From an uncultured Acetatifactor sp. (lineage in GTDB: Bacteria > Bacillota > Clostridia > Lachnospirales > Lachnospiraceae), in NCBI GenBank assembly GCA_910578815.1, contig CAJTSE010000028.1:1-28790 (forward strand): a stretch of 28,790 nt of DNA. The letters run 5' to 3'. Below are positions 1 through 7,333 of this stretch, one piece after another. Both the position numbers and the translations under genes were made by a program. Under the pieces are notes generated by a model that worked only from the letters and a program-made list of their open reading frames with translations, did not search any database and was not told the origin of the DNA. Each line of letters starts with the position of its first letter. The first letter of the stretch is position 1.

Positions 1-88
1 CTGGTTAAATATGTAGTTGTCAATGTGCCGGGACAATAAGTCTCACGGATTCAGGTTCTATATAAAAATTTATCTTGTAAATTCCATC

Positions 89-120
89 TTCATACAAAAT
101 TCATACGGAAATGGTATAAT
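89..120 (+). promoter_or_regulatory. Autoregulated promoter with TTCATAC direct repeats
   Basis: Two exact copies of TTCATAC start at 89 and 100, an 11 bp period, followed by a consensus -10 TATAAT at 115-120. The second repeat starts 15 bp before the -10, and the -35 position has no good hexamer. OmpR/PhoB-family regulators bind direct repeats with about 11 bp period and often replace a weak -35. The same arrangement recurs before the ABC operon at 2783-2825. I infer activation by the downstream regulator itself. Confidence 0.65.
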
Positions 121-217
121 ATACATAAAAATTCAGCCGTTGCATGTTTGCCGCGCTTTCTTTTTTGTGCGCAGGGTATTCAAGGCAAGGAACGGTCAAA
201 TGGCAGGGAGGACAATC

Positions 218-1060
218 ATGGAAGCAGGTACGGTAACGGTGCTTTTTTTAGAGGACGAGCCCACCATACGGGAGGTGTTGGCGGAGTATATGAAGATGTC
301 CGGTTATCTGGTAACGGAGACGGCCAGGGGAGACGAGGCCATAGCGCTTTTGCAGGAAAATTCCTATCATATTGCGGTGCTGGATGTGATGGTGCCCGGA
401 GTGGACGGATTCGAGGTGCTGCAGCATATCCGGGATCATTGTCCGGAAACCGCCACTATTATGCTGACGGCTCTGGACGACGAGAAGACCCAGATCAAGG
501 CCTTTAACCTCTATGCGGATGATTATGTCATCAAGCCGGTGTCCCCTATTATTCTGCTGAAACGGATGGAGACGATCTTGCGGCGTACGCTGTATATGGA
601 GAGGAAGCTCCAGGCGCAAAAAAGCGGCGAAGAAAATGCAGACATGGAGCAGAAGCAGGATGGGGATACCCAGCGCAGATCAGGAAATGCACACGGGGAG
701 CCTGGGGCGTTGGCGACCGCAGCCGGGGAAAGAACGGTCACTGTGGAAGGAGGCACGTCTGCGGATCAGGCCGGCTGTCTGACAGGACTGCATCTAGAAG
801 AAGAGGCCTACAGCGTCTATTACGGCAATGAGAGATTGCCTCTTACCTTAAGCGAATATCTTTTGTTCCAGACTCTGTACCATCATCCGGAGCGGGTGTA
901 TACCAGAGAACAGCTGATCCTGCAGATTTTCAACGAAGAATATATCGGCAGTGACAGGATCATTGATGCCCATGTGAAAAACCTGCGGAAGAAGCTGCCT
1001 GTAAACTGTATCAAGACCGTGATCGGCGTGGGCTACCAATTTGACGCTGACAGGCTGTGA
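218..1060 (+). CDS. OmpR-family response regulator with a long linker
   Basis: This is a DNA-binding response regulator of 280 residues. The receiver domain covers about residues 5-125, with acidic pocket E12/D13, phospho-acceptor D56 in VLDVMVPG, T84 and K106 in the IKP motif. A winged-helix Trans_reg_C domain covers about 196-280, with recognition-helix signature IDAHVKNLRKKL. Between them lies an unusually long, polar, low-complexity linker of roughly 65-70 residues; most family members have a short one. The start at 218 is chosen because GGGAGG at 205-210 sits 7 bases upstream and the receiver fold begins a few residues later; the longer open frame to base 17 has no family similarity. The partner kinase lies 245 bp downstream. 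Its likely targets are its own promoter (89-120) and the ABC operon promoter (2783-2825). The signal sensed is unknown. Confidence 0.9.
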   Translation: MEAGTVTVLFLEDEPTIREVLAEYMKMSGYLVTETARGDEAIALLQENSYHIAVLDVMVPGVDGFEVLQHIRDHCPETATIMLTALDDEKTQIKAFNLYADDYVIKPVSPIILLKRMETILRRTLYMERKLQAQKSGEENADMEQKQDGDTQRRSGNAHGEPGALATAAGERTVTVEGGTSADQAGCLTGLHLEEEAYSVYYGNERLPLTLSEYLLFQTLYHHPERVYTREQLILQIFNEEYIGSDRIIDAHVKNLRKKLPVNCIKTVIGVGYQFDADRL

Positions 1061-1065
1061 GCGTA

Positions 1066-1263
1066 AACTGCCGAAGGCAGTTAGAACATCTTCTCACGCT
1101 TCCAGATAGACATGCCGGCGGCGCCGGCACAAACCAATCCATGGAACTAAAGTTCCAGGAAGAACGCTGTCCTTGCGTTCTTCGGTGTGAAGATTTAGAA
1201 TTTCTTAGTCTGCGTCCCATGCCGAATGCAATTCGGCAGCAGACTTAGAAATTCTCTTCACAC
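1066..1263 (+). repeat. Cluster of five hairpins between regulator and kinase genes
   Basis: The gap between the two-component genes is filled by back-to-back inverted repeats: AACTGCC/GGCAGTT (1066-1082, 3-base loop); TGCCGGCG/CGCCGGCA (1113-1129); TGGAACT/AGTTCCA (1142-1157, 2-base centre); GAAGAACGC/GCGTTCTTC (1159-1183). The last is a composite hairpin from GTGTGAAGA (1185-1193) to TCTTCACAC (1255-1263), which encloses an imperfect second stem (1197-1213 with 1239-1255) and an inner GCCGAAT/ATTCGGC stem (1221-1237). None is followed by a T-run, so these are not ordinary intrinsic terminators. They lie inside what should be one transcript. Possible roles are differential expression of kinase versus regulator, RNA processing, or a mobile palindromic repeat. 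I cannot name a known family. Confidence 0.8.
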
Positions 1264-1305
1264 TATGATAACGGGAATTCTTTGGCAGGAAGAAAGGCAG
1301 GATTT

Positions 1306-2766
1306 ATGATGGATTATGATCGAAGGGGACTGGACCGGAAAAATCGTTTATACAGCATTATTCTGGCGGTGGTGCTGCTGGCGGGGCTTGTGGGGTATTT
1401 TATCTGTATGCTGCCCTCCCTGTATGTAAGCTATCGCAAGGAGCAGAATCTGCAGTCCGTGGCGCAGCAGCATAGAACCTATGTGGAAAACGGAAATTAT
1501 GACGGCATCAAAACAGGTAACCCGGCAGCCTGTATCTCCATAAAGATTCCTTATGGGGGGGATACTTTTTCTCTGGTAAGCTCTTCCTGGAGCCTGGAGG
1601 TGACGGCGGAAACGGCGGAGGCCAAAGAAGCATTTGCAGATTTGGGCCGGCTTTTGCAGCAGTATAAATGCGGAGATTTCCCGGAGGAATCTACCGGGGA
1701 ACAATTCTTTGAAGAGCTGGAAGCCTGGTTTGAGCAGTGGAAGGAACCGTTGAAGCAATTCTCGTTATCGCTGCCGGTGCGGATTGAGCTGGAGCTGAAC
1801 GGCAGTGTGGAGTATTACGGCGAGAGCAGCAGGATGCACCTGATGTCCAATGAAATATTGGTGCTGGAAGCGGGGGCCAGCAGCGAGGACAATATTTATA
1901 CAAACTATATTGCCATGGAAGATCTGGGGGATGCGATTGTCTTTACTTATCTGCCCACAGTGACTCCCGACATGGGAGAAATCCGTCCGGTGGTGCTGCA
2001 GAGCATTCCCATGCTGGCGGCGGTGATATTGCTGGCAGTGCTGCTTTTTTCTCAAATATATTCCAGGGGTATTTTGAAGCCGGTATATCATGAGCTGGAG
2101 CAAAAGAATCAGGCGCTTCAGGAGGAAAATAAGCGTCAGGAGATTTTCATGCGGGCTTCCTCCCACCAGCTGAAGACGCCGCTTTCCGCGGCGCTGCTCC
2201 TGCTGGATGGTATGATCAACCGGGTGGGAAGGTACCAGGACACTTCCCTGTATCTCCCCAGGGTGAAGGAGCAGCTGCTTTCCATGCGGAAGATGGTGGA
2301 GGATATTCTTTCCTTAAATCACTGTCGGGAAAATATCGAGCTGCGGGATCTGCAGGTTATGCCCCTGCTGGAAGCCAAGCTGACCGAATATCGGGTGAAA
2401 ATTCAAGATAAGGGGCTGCAGGTATCCTGCACGGGGGAGGACGGCGCCATAAAGGCAGATGAATATTTAATGCTGCAGATTTTGGACAATCTGATTTCAA
2501 ACGCTGTGGAGTATACGCCGCGGGAAAACCGAATCGAGATCAGGGCGTCCGGCGAGGCTGTCTCTATTGAAAACTGCGGGGTGACGATTCCCAAAGACAT
2601 TCTGCCTCATGTTTTCGATCCCTTTGTCAGCGGAAACCATGAGCGGGAGATCGCAAGTCATGGCTTAGGGCTGTATATAACGGCATATTATGCAAAACAG
2701 ATGGGGTTTTCCGTAAATATAGAAAACCGGGAAAACAGCGTGCTGGCGGTACTGCATTTTTCCTGA
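1306..2766 (+). CDS. Membrane sensor histidine kinase
   Basis: This is the partner kinase of the upstream response regulator, about 486 residues. A transmembrane segment at about residues 13-37 and a second at about 220-245 bracket an extracytoplasmic region of about 180 residues with no domain I recognise. A short coiled-coil linker rich in E, Q and K follows. The dimerisation H-box is SSHQLKTPLS with phospho-acceptor H287. The ATPase domain has N-box residues N395 and N399 and the G2 box SHGLGLY near 451-457; the G1 region is degenerate (IENCG rather than DTG). ATG at 1306 or 1309 is preferred over the upstream TTG at 1282, because the AGGAAGAAAGG stretch at 1288-1297 is then correctly spaced. 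The gene is followed by the TTCAT promoter and ABC genes, so the pair probably controls that exporter. Confidence 0.88.
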   Translation: MMDYDRRGLDRKNRLYSIILAVVLLAGLVGYFICMLPSLYVSYRKEQNLQSVAQQHRTYVENGNYDGIKTGNPAACISIKIPYGGDTFSLVSSSWSLEVTAETAEAKEAFADLGRLLQQYKCGDFPEESTGEQFFEELEAWFEQWKEPLKQFSLSLPVRIELELNGSVEYYGESSRMHLMSNEILVLEAGASSEDNIYTNYIAMEDLGDAIVFTYLPTVTPDMGEIRPVVLQSIPMLAAVILLAVLLFSQIYSRGILKPVYHELEQKNQALQEENKRQEIFMRASSHQLKTPLSAALLLLDGMINRVGRYQDTSLYLPRVKEQLLSMRKMVEDILSLNHCRENIELRDLQVMPLLEAKLTEYRVKIQDKGLQVSCTGEDGAIKADEYLMLQILDNLISNAVEYTPRENRIEIRASGEAVSIENCGVTIPKDILPHVFDPFVSGNHEREIASHGLGLYITAYYAKQMGFSVNIENRENSVLAVLHFS

Positions 2767-2782
2767 AAAACTCCACAGAGCT

Positions 2783-2825
2783 TTCATGTCGTCTTCATTA
2801 AAAATTCATGTGCTGCTGTTATTCT
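2783..2825 (+). promoter_or_regulatory. Promoter of ABC operon with three TTCAT repeats
   Basis: TTCATGT, TTCATTA and TTCATGT start at 2783, 2794 and 2805, exactly 11 bp apart. A -10-like TATTCT follows at 2820-2825. The last repeat starts 15 bp before the -10, the same offset as in the promoter at 89-120, and there is no good -35. This fits activation by the OmpR-type regulator encoded at 218-1060. The transcript would have an untranslated leader of about 140 bases before the ATPase gene. Confidence 0.65.
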
Positions 2826-2969
2826 AAACAGGAACCGGATACATCGCCAGGGGACAACGCACAGGAGTACTACGATCAGAGGTACCGACAGGAACAATAT
2901 GGGGAGTCAGTGAAAACGGGCATTGAAACCGGACGGATACGGAAATCGTAATGGAAGGAGTAAGCAGCA

Positions 2970-3851
2970 ATGCAGTTGACAATCGAAAATCTGACAGTAA
3001 AATACGGCACGGAAGTGGCGCTGCAGATCACGGAGCCGCTGACGGTAGGTGACGGAGACAGGGTGGGCATCATTGGCTCCAATGGCGCCGGAAAGAGTAC
3101 GTTAATTAAAAGTATTCTGGGACTTGTGGAGTACCAAGGGATTATCCGTACAGACTTAAAGCCATGGCAGATAGCCACCCACATGCAGTTTAACGAGTAC
3201 ACGGATGCCATGCCATGTAAGTACATTATGGAGGTAATTCTAGATACAAAGGTATCTAAGAATTCCAGGCTGCAGGAGCTGATACGTTTTTTTGAATTTG
3301 AGGACTGCCTGCGAAAGAAGTACACCAAGCTGTCAGGAGGACAGAAGCAGCGTTTTACCATCATTATGGTGATGATGCAGGATGCACCGCTGACCTTTTA
3401 CGACGAGGTGACTTCCGGCCTTGATTTTGAAACCAGACAGAAGCTGATGGAAAAACTGGTGAACTGGTATCAGGGGAAGACTTCCAGTTTGTGTATCGTA
3501 TCTCATTATTACGAAGAGCTGGAGCAGATGGCCAATAAAATACTGATCCTGGATAAAGGGAGGGTCATTGATTATGGAGACAAGGATCAGTTGTTTCGGA
3601 AGTATTGCGGACGGGCAGTTATTGTGTTTGATGCGCTGCCACAGCATCAGGGTCTGGTAAAGGGTTACAGGAAGCTGGCCTCTCCAGCCCATCTGACAGC
3701 ACTGTCAGTAAGGGATGAAGCGGAAGAACTGGCGGTGACAAAGCTGCTGCTGGACAACAATATCAACTACAGGCGCAGCAATAGCGACATTGAGATTATG
3801 TACAGCAACGCCAGACAAAAATTTTATGGGGAGGGTCAGGGTGATGAATAA
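2970..3851 (+). CDS. ABC transporter ATP-binding protein
   Basis: This is the nucleotide-binding subunit of an ABC-2 type exporter, 293 residues and cytoplasmic. Walker A is GSNGAGKST at residues 36-44, the signature is LSGGQ at 121-125, and Walker B is LTFYDE with catalytic D145/E146. After Walker B the sequence reads DEVTSGLD instead of the usual DEPTSGLD, and a histidine switch lies in CIVSHYYEELE. A C-terminal extension of about 80 residues follows the core. AAGGAG upstream of the ATG fixes the start. The permease start codon overlaps its last codons, so the two are translationally coupled. Substrate is unknown; two-component-regulated exporters of this type often move antimicrobial peptides or lipids, but that is inference. 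Confidence 0.88.
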   Translation: MQLTIENLTVKYGTEVALQITEPLTVGDGDRVGIIGSNGAGKSTLIKSILGLVEYQGIIRTDLKPWQIATHMQFNEYTDAMPCKYIMEVILDTKVSKNSRLQELIRFFEFEDCLRKKYTKLSGGQKQRFTIIMVMMQDAPLTFYDEVTSGLDFETRQKLMEKLVNWYQGKTSSLCIVSHYYEELEQMANKILILDKGRVIDYGDKDQLFRKYCGRAVIVFDALPQHQGLVKGYRKLASPAHLTALSVRDEAEELAVTKLLLDNNINYRRSNSDIEIMYSNARQKFYGEGQGDE

Positions 3852-4638
3852 ACAAATACAGAGAAAAAGGTTTTCGGCATCCCTGCTGCTTTTCGAGTTT
3901 CGCAATATCACGGGAAATCCTTATATCCACATATTCGGCATCGGCCTGCCGGTGCTGATGGTGCTGATTTTCGGTAAAATGCTGGAATCCAATATACCCA
4001 ATGCCAAGGCTTTGTCCACGGCGGTTACGGGACTGTTTCTGGGGCTGGGGACCATGATCCCGCTGGCGGCGATGATGGTGGGATACGCGGCCACCTTTTC
4101 TCAGGAATTGGAAAAAGGAATTCCGCAAAGATTAGAGCTGTTTGGCATAGACAGGGGTATGACGATTGTCAGCAGAATTCTGGCCGAGCTGATCTTTCAG
4201 GTTTGCTCTTTTGTGGTTTATTTCACGGTGGGAGCTTTGATTCTGCGGATTGAGGCGCCTGCATTTACAGGACTGGCCTGTTATGTGCTGTGTATCGTGG
4301 CACTGGGGATTATATCCTTTGCGGCGGCCCATGCCATTGCCTTGTTTTTCCGCAAATTTGGGATTACCTACTGCGTCACCATGATTCTTTATTTCTGCGT
4401 TATGATAGCCAGCGGTATGATGGGAATTGATTATGAAATGCTGCCTGCGCCGATTCAGGCGGTGGCCCGGCTGCTTCCCACTAATTATATTGTCAGAGAT
4501 TTCGCGGACATCTGGCGGGGTAGAGAGTATAATTTTATGCCTATGCTGCAGGCCTATCTGTTTACGGGGGCACTGGCAGGTATTCTCCTGTTTTTCAGCC
4601 TGCGGCGCAAGGCCGGGAAAGGCGTGTGTACCAGTTAA
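3844..4638 (+). CDS. ABC-2 type transporter permease
   Basis: This is the membrane subunit of the exporter, about 264 residues. Six hydrophobic segments are visible: about 27-45, 60-82, 110-135, 140-165, 175-195 and 235-255. The soluble stretch between segments 2 and 3 (ELEKGIPQRLELFGI) is the coupling-helix region typical of ABC-2 permeases. The start at 3844 overlaps the ATPase stop by 8 bases and has GGAGGGTCAGG just upstream; GTG at 3841 is an equal alternative. The extreme C-terminus (KGVCTS, stop) appears to run into the remnant of a second permease, so the native end may have been altered by a deletion. See the following pseudogene. Confidence 0.85.
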   Translation: MNKQIQRKRFSASLLLFEFRNITGNPYIHIFGIGLPVLMVLIFGKMLESNIPNAKALSTAVTGLFLGLGTMIPLAAMMVGYAATFSQELEKGIPQRLELFGIDRGMTIVSRILAELIFQVCSFVVYFTVGALILRIEAPAFTGLACYVLCIVALGIISFAAAHAIALFFRKFGITYCVTMILYFCVMIASGMMGIDYEMLPAPIQAVARLLPTNYIVRDFADIWRGREYNFMPMLQAYLFTGALAGILLFFSLRRKAGKGVCTS

Positions 4639-5124
4639 GACTTATAGACTACGCCGCTTACTGCCGTTGACTTTATTTTCGGGTATATGCTGCCGGTTCT
4701 GCCGATTGCGGTTGCTCAGAGCATTGTCTGCTATATTGGGGCAATCTGTTTAGGGCTGCCTGTCACCGTGACGATCGTATATGCGGTATTGTTTATCATA
4801 CCGGTCTCCCTGTTTTTTATCGCTTTTGGCCTGCTATGCGGCAGTGTGTTTGGAGTTAAACAGGTGGGAGGGATCTGCGGTGCGCTTCTTACCAACCTTA
4901 CGGCTTTTCTTTCCGGTGTGTGGTTTGACCTGGATCTTGTAGGTGGAACCTTTAAGAAAGCCGCTAATCTCCTGCCCTTTGTTCATGCGGTGGAACTGGA
5001 AAGGGCTGTGCTGAACGGAAACTTTGCCGCCATACACCCTCATATCTGGTGGGTGCTTGGGTATACGCTTGCGGTGGGTGCCTTTGCTGTCATGTTCTTT
5101 TTACGGCAGATGAAAAGGCAGTAA
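4629..5124 (+). pseudogene. 5'-truncated second ABC-2 permease
   Basis: From 4648 the + strand encodes the C-terminal half of an ABC-2 permease: TTPLTAVDFIFGYMLP, then four hydrophobic segments and the conserved LPFVHAVELERAV region, ending in a charged tail. In full-length relatives this part is preceded by about 100 residues including segments 1-2 and an R-L-Y-T-(S/T)-P-L motif. Here the frame is closed by TAG at 4645, and the preceding bases look like that motif with a small indel. The ATG at 4687 lies inside a transmembrane segment and has no ribosome binding site. I infer a deletion that removed the front half and joined the remainder to the end of the first permease gene. A translated half-permease cannot be fully excluded. 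Confidence 0.72.
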
Positions 5125-5165
5125 AGCGTATAGGACATATGGAACGGCGAGCAAAATAGAATGGG

Positions 5166-5858
5166 TTAATCCAGGCCGCATTTTTTATAAGATAAAACGA
5201 ACAGCATCATAAACAGCAGGATGTTAGCGCCGACGATGAAAACGCTGTCGGGTTTCAGGCTTCGGGCATCTATCTGTTCAAGCATCAGAACAACCTGTTG
5301 AGAATAGGCAAACCTGGCCAGCTTTGCAATGCCGGTGTTGAACATTGCCAGCATGGGCAGAAACGAGAAGACCATCATCACCGGCACGGATACGGAGGCT
5401 GCCATCATCTGGTTTTTGCTTCGGGTACCGATGGCTGCCCCCAGCAGCAGGGAGGTCAGGATGCCCGCTGCCATAATGCCCAGGAAAGCAAGACTTTCCT
5501 GCAAAGTGTAGCTTCCTGCGGCACACATGACAGATGCCCCCAGCATACAGGCAATCCAGATATAGCTGCCAACACCCAGCAGGTATTCATGCGGCTTTAC
5601 GTTGGACATCAGCAGGACGCGCAGGGTATTCTGCTCTTTTTCTTCTGCTATAATGGCCGAGATACTTGTCAGCGGTGCCATGCCTACATACATGGCGGCA
5701 AACATGCTGACGAAGAAGTTCTTCGGCATACCCTCTATCTTAATTGCGTTGTTCATGATCACGGTAAGTATGGGAAACATGACAAATTGAATGAGAACGG
5801 TCTTATTTTTTAAGGTGTCCTTCATCTGTTTTTTAAAGATGGCTATAAAATGATTCAT
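5166..5858 (-). CDS. ABC-2 type transporter permease (LytTR operon)
   Basis: This is a 230-residue integral membrane permease, last gene of the LytTR-DUF3021-ATPase-permease operon. Hydrophobic segments lie near residues 20-36, 45-65, 95-120, 125-145, 155-180 and 205-225. The EEKEQNTLRVLLMSNVKP stretch after segment 2 is the coupling-loop motif of ABC-2 exporters. AAAGGAG lies 5 bases upstream of the ATG at 5858; the ATG at 5873 would overlap that site, so the shorter start is used. The gene faces the truncated permease of the left operon tail to tail with about 40 bp between. I see no strong terminator in that space. Confidence 0.87.
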   Translation of the reverse strand: MNHFIAIFKKQMKDTLKNKTVLIQFVMFPILTVIMNNAIKIEGMPKNFFVSMFAAMYVGMAPLTSISAIIAEEKEQNTLRVLLMSNVKPHEYLLGVGSYIWIACMLGASVMCAAGSYTLQESLAFLGIMAAGILTSLLLGAAIGTRSKNQMMAASVSVPVMMVFSFLPMLAMFNTGIAKLARFAYSQQVVLMLEQIDARSLKPDSVFIVGANILLFMMLFVLSYKKCGLD

Positions 5859-5879
5859 GTCAGCTCCTTTCACGATTGC

Positions 5880-6755
5880 TTATTCAAGTTTTTCTCCGGT
5901 AAGCTCAATAAATACCGTTTCCAGCGTCGGCTCTGTGGAATGTATAGCCTCAATGGCTTCCTGCTCCAGATATTCCTTTACCTGCAGAGCGGAAGCACTG
6001 CTGTTTTCCAACGAGACCTTTTGGCCGTCTTTTAAGGTTATCTGCAGCCTGTTTAAATGGTTATATTTTCTGCGGACATCAGCCGGTGTTCCGTATTCCA
6101 GGATGTGTCCCCGGCTTAGAAGCGCCACATGGTCGCAAAGTGCTTCCGCCTCATACATATTGTGCGTGGTGAGGAAGATGGTGGCTCCCTGTTCTTTCTG
6201 AGCCTTCAGAATACCATGGATCTCTCTGGTGGTAACGGGATCAAGGCCTGAGGTGGGTTCGTCCAGAAACAGGATTTTGGCATCGTTCATCAGTGCCCTG
6301 GCCAGGGACAGTCTGCTCTTCATGCCCTTGGACAGCTTTGCGGCTGCGGTATTTCTGGCCTCATACAAGCCGATGCTTTTTAAAATACCGGTGATTTTGT
6401 TCCGGGAAACATGATAGATGTCCGCGTAAAAAGCGAGATTGCTCATTACGGACAGGCGGTCGTATAGTCCGAAGGCATCTATCATCATTCCGATCTGTCC
6501 ATGCTCCGCGGCCCGCAGTTCGCGAGTGTCCCGGCCCAGAAGTGTGGCTTGGCCTTCGTCCGGCTTTAGCTGTCCGGTGAGAAGTTTGATCAGGGTGGTC
6601 TTTCCTGCCCCGGAAGGCCCTAAAAGGCCGAAGATTTCTCCTGACGGTATCTCGAAGCTGACCTTGTTAAGAACCTGATTTGCACCAAAGCTTAAGGAAA
6701 GCTCCTGGGCAGCGACGGCGCATTTGATTTTAAGATTTTTCGTTTCCATATTCAT
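5880..6755 (-). CDS. ABC transporter ATP-binding protein (LytTR operon)
   Basis: This is a 291-residue cytoplasmic ATPase that would energise the permease encoded next. Walker A is GPSGAGKTT at residues 46-54, the Q-loop region follows at about 93, and Walker B is ILFLDEPTSGLD. The ABC signature is altered to LSKGMKSR rather than LSGGQ, a substitution common in this exporter branch. The histidine of the switch region is in FLTTHNMYEAE. A C-terminal domain of about 70 residues ends with the TLETVFIELTGE motif typical of ABC-2 drug/antibiotic exporter ATPases. Its start overlaps the end of the DUF3021 gene by 26 bases and GGGGG lies 9 bases upstream. Substrate is unknown. Confidence 0.9.
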   Translation of the reverse strand: MNMETKNLKIKCAVAAQELSLSFGANQVLNKVSFEIPSGEIFGLLGPSGAGKTTLIKLLTGQLKPDEGQATLLGRDTRELRAAEHGQIGMMIDAFGLYDRLSVMSNLAFYADIYHVSRNKITGILKSIGLYEARNTAAAKLSKGMKSRLSLARALMNDAKILFLDEPTSGLDPVTTREIHGILKAQKEQGATIFLTTHNMYEAEALCDHVALLSRGHILEYGTPADVRRKYNHLNRLQITLKDGQKVSLENSSASALQVKEYLEQEAIEAIHSTEPTLETVFIELTGEKLE

Positions 6756-7233
6756 GAAGTGAGTCCCCCTGTCCCTTTAGTTTTCGCAGTGCCTCTTCCA
6801 TCCTTCGGTTTTCGTGTCTTTCCCTGATAATCGTGATCAGCCAGCTGCACAAAAAAGAGATGGCAAAGCAGAGAAAGAACATTGCCCAGGGCTGCCACAT
6901 ATTGACGGGAAACCAGCTAAAGGCCGTAATAAAAACCGCAATGACTAAAATTACGGCGGTCAGCATACAAATGGTTCGCAGCCAGAGGGGCATTTGCTTA
7001 ATAAGTGTATCCGTAAAAAAAACAAATCGCAGACCCGTAACGAGGGCCGAAACACAAAGAAACTGAAAGGCAATTTCCGTGGGAATGCCCTGGTCTCCCA
7101 GCGCAAAAATAGTGGAAAAATTTCGGGCGGAGTCTCCGAAGACAAGGCAGAAAATGTTCATTGTCAGCATTGCAAACCCGAAAATCATAAGTATCTGAGA
7201 CAGGTAGTCAAAAATTGTTTTTCTTTTTTCCAT
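6730..7233 (-). CDS. DUF3021 membrane protein, probable LytTR partner
   Basis: This is a 167-residue protein with four transmembrane segments (about residues 12-32, 50-70, 82-106 and 115-138) and a basic, charged C-terminal tail, which is the DUF3021 layout. Genes of this family sit beside receiver-less LytTR regulators. In streptococcal LytTR regulatory systems such as HdrRM and BrsRM, a membrane protein holds its LytTR partner inactive; applying that role here is inference. The start at 7233 (MEKRKT) is chosen because AGAGG precedes it; the longer frame would run into the hairpin region. It lies between the LytTR gene and the ATPase gene and overlaps the latter. Confidence 0.8.
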   Translation of the reverse strand: MEKRKTIFDYLSQILMIFGFAMLTMNIFCLVFGDSARNFSTIFALGDQGIPTEIAFQFLCVSALVTGLRFVFFTDTLIKQMPLWLRTICMLTAVILVIAVFITAFSWFPVNMWQPWAMFFLCFAISFLCSWLITIIRERHENRRMEEALRKLKGQGDSLHEYGNEKS

Positions 7234-7248
7234 AATTCCTCTCATTCC

Positions 7249-7333
7249 GCCGCGCAAGCGGCATCTAAATTTGCGGGAACTTTGGGACGCGCAGCGTCAC
7301 AAATTCCGAGATTGAAAATTGCAATTTTCAATC
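7249..7333 (-). repeat. Palindrome cluster between LytTR and DUF3021 genes
   Basis: The gap holds three inverted repeats. GCCGC/GCGGC with a 4-base loop is at 7249-7262. GACGC/GCGTC with a 3-base loop is at 7286-7298, extended outward by imperfect TTG/CAA and GGAA/TTCC pairing to about 7275-7308. A perfect 24-base palindrome at 7310-7333 has half-site GATTGAAAATTG and includes the last codon and stop of the LytTR gene. No T-run follows on the transcribed strand. The GATTGAAAA arm recurs in the gap at 22151-22187. Confidence 0.75.

Noticed and set aside
2826..2951. Open segment in the leader of the ABC operon with protein-like sequence (QEYYDQRYRQEQYGES)
   Set aside because: No start codon or ribosome binding site precedes it and it begins at the predicted transcription start. 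I see no family similarity I could defend.
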